From: Rhabditoides inermis
Lineage: Eukaryota > Nematoda > Chromadorea > Rhabditida > Rhabditidae
NCBI GenBank assembly: GCA_963966185.1
Contig: CAWZYM010000110.1
Span: 1 to 64,000 of the forward strand
Reading direction: 5' to 3'
DNA length: 64,000 nt
The translations under genes were made by a program, and so were the position numbers. Positions 60,368 through 64,000 of this stretch are shown piece after piece (positions within the stretch are counted from its first letter, which is position 1; each line of letters starts with the position of its first letter). The notes beneath the pieces were generated by a model. The model saw only the letters and a list, made by a program, of their open reading frames with translations. It was not told the origin of the DNA and did not search any database.

Positions 60368-60817
60368 GAGAGAGAGATAGAGAGATAAATAGAGAGGAGA
60401 TACAGAGGAGAGAGAGAGAAAGAGAGAGAGAGAAAGAGAGAGAGATAGAGAGAGAGAGATAGAGAGAGAAAGAGAAAGAGAAAAAGGCAAAGACTCTCTC
60501 TTTCAGTCAACAGTCTGCGAATGCATCAGTGGCGTGAAATTCGAGTCAATCGACGAGGGATATACAAGTGGAGACGAATACATCGAGTACAAGTAAGTGT
60601 TCTTTGCTTTTCCTGGAAGTCTTTCTTTTTTCAGAATAGTGGACGCCGACGGACAATACTACACGCTGCATTTGTATCGTGACACTCTTGGACTGTGAGT
60701 TCTCTCTCTCTCTCTCCCGGCATCTTATCTCGCTGTTTTTCTTAATCCCTTATCACTTTCTTGTATCCTAATATTTCATATTATTTCAGGAGAATGCGTT
60801 TGCGACGCGAGTATTGA
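58641..60817 (+). CDS. F-box protein, copy 2
   Basis: Eleven exons matching copy 1: 58641-58820, 58980-59035, 59085-59241, 59452-59545, 59653-59730, 59808-59881, 59939-60043, 60086-60163, 60507-60592, 60635-60694, 60790-60817; 331 residues, all phases closing. The few amino-acid changes seen lie in the F-box (PAEL to PPEL, HPTD to PPSD). Introns are also nearly identical, with the GA tracts shorter or longer. Both copies look functional. Confidence 0.85.
60170..60484 (+). repeat. Long GA-rich intron tract, F-box copy 2
   Basis: About 315 bp, same position and same GATA/GAAA interruptions as copy 1, with several length differences. Confidence 0.95.
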
Positions 60818-61145
60818 GTTTCTCCGGAAAAATATGCGCAGGATTGAACGACGGGTTAAAACTTCTAAACAATGCAACTATTTGTCTAGTCTATTGTTTT
60901 GTTTACTTTGATAAATAAATAAAATAACTGTTACTCATTATATTATTGACAAACAATGCGTTTTGTTTTGTATGTTTTGGATCACGCTTTGGCGTTCCTA
61001 CAACTGGCTAAGGTTTTTTTTTTAAACATCATTTAAGAGGATAAGGCAAGGTGTATGATTTTTGATATATAGCTTCTGACTTTGAAATGTGAACCGTATG
61101 TGTGAAATTTTTATAGTAGCACTTAATCGAGCAAAACAAAAACTT

Positions 61146-61219
61146 TGCCGCCAGCAGGGGTCGAACCTGCGACCTTGGGCTTATTAGACCCACGCTCTAA
61201 CCGACTGAGCTATGGCGGC
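61146..61219 (-). tRNA. tRNA-Ile (anticodon AAT), copy 2
   Basis: Identical to 51569-51642, with the same cloverleaf and A discriminator. The flanks have diverged while the tRNA has not. Confidence 0.97.
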
Positions 61220-61396
61220 TGATAGCGCGCTCACTGCAATGTCAGTATTCGTTTTCGCGCCGAAATAGATGTACGTGATGGAATCGATAGTGACAACTTT
61301 ATTCAAGAAACAAAGTGAAGTGGAACTTGAGCAACAATAGTGGCCGAGCTGATAGGTGATAACTGTCAACAAATCAGAATAAGATACTCAGTCTTC

Positions 61397-62280
61397 TCAG
61401 ACAGTGATGGATTGAAGGGTGGAAGTGTCGGTGTCGTCTTCCATATCGCTCACTCGGTTGCTGATTGAACGCAACTTACGCACCAAAGCAACGACGGATC
61501 CCACAACGATTGCAATCAGTTGGCAGATTGAGAAGAGACTGGAATGGACAAAAACCGATCAGGTATGGTTATATCGGTTTAAAAAAATCATAAATAAACA
61601 AGGCCATAAGCTGCATAAGCACTATGATTAGACATATATGTTATCTCATTCATACAAACTCACAGAGCCGCCAGAAGGAAAATGGCGAATATATTGAATA
61701 GGACAGCTGACGCGAGAATCAACGAGAACAGACAGCTGAACGCCACGTTCAGCGTATTCTCATTGCAGTTCTGAAACGAATAGATTGAATTGTATGAATC
61801 GGACCAAAATTCCAATTTGCGGGCGACAGGTGCATAGACAGACAGCCATGGCGCGCGAATGGTGCGGTGATATTTGAACTGGAGAAATGGCGGGAATTTT
61901 ATTTATACTACTTGATATTACAAGAATTTACCGGAATGGCCGTGGTGTACATATCCTTGTACTTATCAGAGATCTCGGAGAGCACAAAGTAGTGGAGCGC
62001 AGCGAAAAAGACGCGAGAACAGACCCTGAAAAGATCATTTACCAAACCATATAACAAACATTTTGGATGATTAGAAACTAACCAGATCATTCGAGTCTTG
62101 AAAAAAATGATGGTGACATGGCTGGACTTTTTGGTAGCACAATTCCTCTCCTGTAAGAAATACGTGATTTTGTGAATAATAAATCTTATTTTAGAAACTC
62201 ACAATGTCTTTGAAGCTGTAGAGAGTGAAGGCGACATCGAACAAACCAGCCACGAAGAGAAAGGCAGTCAGCTGAAATGG

Positions 62281-62344
<64 letters not shown>

Positions 62345-62764
62345 GCGTGCTTCGGTGGTTGGACGTCTGCTCCAATGACTATCGGATTCTGATCATCCAC
62401 GAGCCACTCACCCAGGCCGCTGTCTTGCACTGATGCATGGATGCGAACGCCACACGAAGAACCTCCAGCGCCGAGAAGCCATAGAGACAGACGAGGATGA
62501 TGAACACTGAAACATCAGCGATTCTGATACTTTGTCAATTATTCTCTGTTGTGCCATAGTCTCATTGTTTGTTCAATCCGAGGGTCGTGCCGAGAACAAT
62601 ACAGATGATTACGACTACGTCAGCAGAGGACAGTCTCCTTCCCTTTAGTCATCGACGCACTCACCGTGCATCCGGACGTTTCTCTTCGGAGAGGATTCTA
62701 TGACAATCCGCGCATCCTGCTCCTTCCCTTTCTCCCCGGGACTGACGACAAAGAGTAGAGCCAT
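61397..62764 (-). CDS. Predicted four-TM membrane protein, copy 2
   Basis: Same seven-exon structure as copy 1, ATG at 62764-62762 and stop at 61397. First exon 62764-62665 is one codon shorter. Substitutions occur in the N-terminus (VVTPGKKGKKQ to VVSPGEKGKEQ) and in TM3 (FLLLVSM to FLLAAL). All splice sites and frames are intact, and the fourth intron is short (about 46 nt). (CT)n at 62287-62341. Confidence 0.78.
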
Positions 62765-63420
62765 CTGGAAAATTGATCAAAAAATTGGGTAGAATCTCGC
62801 GCGGGAGCTAGAAAGTAGAGCCATATGGAAATTTGCTTATCAGTGAAACATAAAAGTTGGGAGTTGAGTAGATTGAAAGAAATGAAGAATGATTGTATGT
62901 GGGGGGAGGGGCGTCTTTCAGCTTTTGAGGGGTTGCCGGGAGTCTGGCCGTCTCAGGATCGATCGATGAGGCGTGTAGCCTCCGGCATTGATTCCAGAGA
63001 TCCTTGTTGTGTTGCGTGAGAAAATCGAGGATAATATTATAGATGAGTTCATATTATCTTCTATCCATTTCATTCTTATTTCTCCATATCGACTAATGGC
63101 AGGCAGAGCTGTGACCAACTCGCTTCGTTCCAATGAGAAGGGGGTGCGCAAAGCAGCTCACACGGCTGACGCGTGCAAAATTTTGACACGATTCATATCG
63201 AAACGTATAGTCCATTCAGGAAAGCCGTAAAAAATGAAACCTTTCATCCGGGATTGGTGTTGTGGTAGTGCAGCATGCCAACATCCGTGTTTTGAACTTG
63301 TGTGTTTGAACTCAATTATATGAGCATTCAATAAAGTGTGCAGCGTGATTGGATGCGATTCACAAAGAGCGAATCACTAATAACTTCTTTGTAACGATAA
63401 ACCACCATTTATTTTTGATC

Positions 63421-63600
63421 ATGCGCTCTGAAACTGTACTCATTCTCACACTTTTGTTCATCATTGGTTGTACACAGGACATTACGTTTTAGTCATAATT
63501 GGATTTTTATCATGGGATCTGGTTTGTTTAACATCACTACTTCCACGTTCTCTATTTCAACTTTGACTGACTGTTAACTCCCGGAGTCGCGGTGCGGTAG
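63421..63600 (+). pseudogene. Broken copy of the small secreted-protein gene
   Basis: The signal-peptide codons are preserved from the ATG at 63421, but the donor GT is deleted (GACATAGGTTACG became GACATTACG), the acceptor TTTAG is lost, a stop (TAA) appears in the former second exon and the remaining 3' exon is deleted. Compare 54395-54705. Confidence 0.7.
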
Positions 63601-63622
63601 TGTGATCGAAATGCTCTGTCCG

Positions 63623-63623
<1 letters not shown>

Positions 63624-63713
<90 letters not shown>
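63624..63713. repeat. (TA)n microsatellite closing duplication copy 2
   Basis: About 45 TA units followed by unique sequence (GTCGTTTTAGG), which was probably the original right flank before duplication. Confidence 0.98.
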
Positions 63714-63718
<5 letters not shown>

Positions 63719-63803
63719 GTTTTAGGTCAGCGGTGACAAACCAAGAAGTTTTCATGTTTCGAATTGTAAACTCGCGGTTCTTGTTCTAATCATTGTGGAA
63801 GAA

Positions 63804-63892
63804 ATGTACAACTATGTTGTACCACCACCAACCTTCCAGTGCACCACTCCATTCCAGTACATCCCGACTCCCGGATCGGCAAGGATAAGAAG
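63804..63892 (+). CDS. First exon of a further gene (partial)
   Basis: ATG followed by 29 codons rich in Pro, Tyr and Thr (MYNYVVPPPTFQCTTPFQYI) ending at a consensus donor (AGAAG then GTACGG). The gene would continue past the right edge. Not recognised; without the next exon this remains tentative. Confidence 0.4.
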
Positions 63893-64000
63893 GTACGGAG
63901 GCTACTGTAGCACGATTGATAGGTATTCGTACGGTAGCTGGTGATACTGTAGATGGCTTGTAAAATAGTGATAGCAGCTTCGGATTTATACGGATAGGAG

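Larger units (their letters stand above)
58596..63713. repeat. Segmental duplication, copy 2
   Basis: Direct copy of 48983-54961, about 5.1 kb. Coding exons of the F-box and four-TM genes remain open. It lacks the 385-bp intron insert and about 285 bp of the 3' part of the secreted-protein gene. Ends in (TA)n at 63624-63713. Confidence 0.95.

Overview
This window is nuclear DNA from an animal with short, spliced introns, and it reads as a nematode. The evidence is compact introns (many of 45-70 bp), very dense splicing (41 exons for a 1,519-residue protein), an ET-module cysteine-rich GPI-type protein, the nematode-expanded FkbM-like methyltransferase family, and splice acceptors sitting on or just before start codons as expected for trans-splicing. 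A rhabditid or diplogastrid-like free-living nematode fits, but genus cannot be told from the sequence alone. I rebuilt gene models by hand from splice sites, reading-frame phase and remembered family motifs; each multi-exon model closes in frame except nhx-5, which needs a one-base correction near its C-terminus.

Layout. 1-470: 42-bp satellite. 796-6600 (-): endosomal Na+/H+ exchanger of the NHE6/7/9 class (nhx-5). 8017-13305 (-): BET double-bromodomain protein (bet-1), with long BRD4-like and short C-termini and a pair of duplicated, apparently mutually exclusive exons inside bromodomain 1. 14416-16247 (+): RuvB-like 2. 16498-17454 (-): mitochondrial ribosomal protein mL51. 18055-22510 (-): Integrator subunit 6. 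22968-40018 (+): Mediator subunit MED14, whose introns host several foldback elements including an almost perfect 1.75-kb palindrome. 41444-43186 (+): Flower/CACFD1. 43725-45504 (-): FkbM-like methyltransferase. 46440-48080 (+): ET-module protein.

The last third (48983-63713) is a direct segmental duplication of about 5-6 kb. Each copy has an F-box gene (+), tRNA-Ile(AAT) (-), a four-TM protein gene (-), a small secreted-peptide gene (+; intact in copy 1, broken in copy 2) and a terminal (TA)n tract. A non-LTR retrotransposon with an almost complete ORF lies exactly at the junction, and it is itself interrupted at its last codons by a 398-bp foldback element with a TAA target duplication. The first exon of another gene begins at 63804.

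Several neighbours (BET-1, RuvBL2, INTS6, MED14) act in chromatin and RNA polymerase II transcription. That may reflect a housekeeping neighbourhood rather than an operon, since strands alternate. Introns of nhx-5, MED14, flower, the methyltransferase and the F-box genes are loaded with (GA)n/(CT)n microsatellites, while the 6.4-24.4 kb block (bet-1, ruvb-2, mrpl-51, ints-6) has essentially none.
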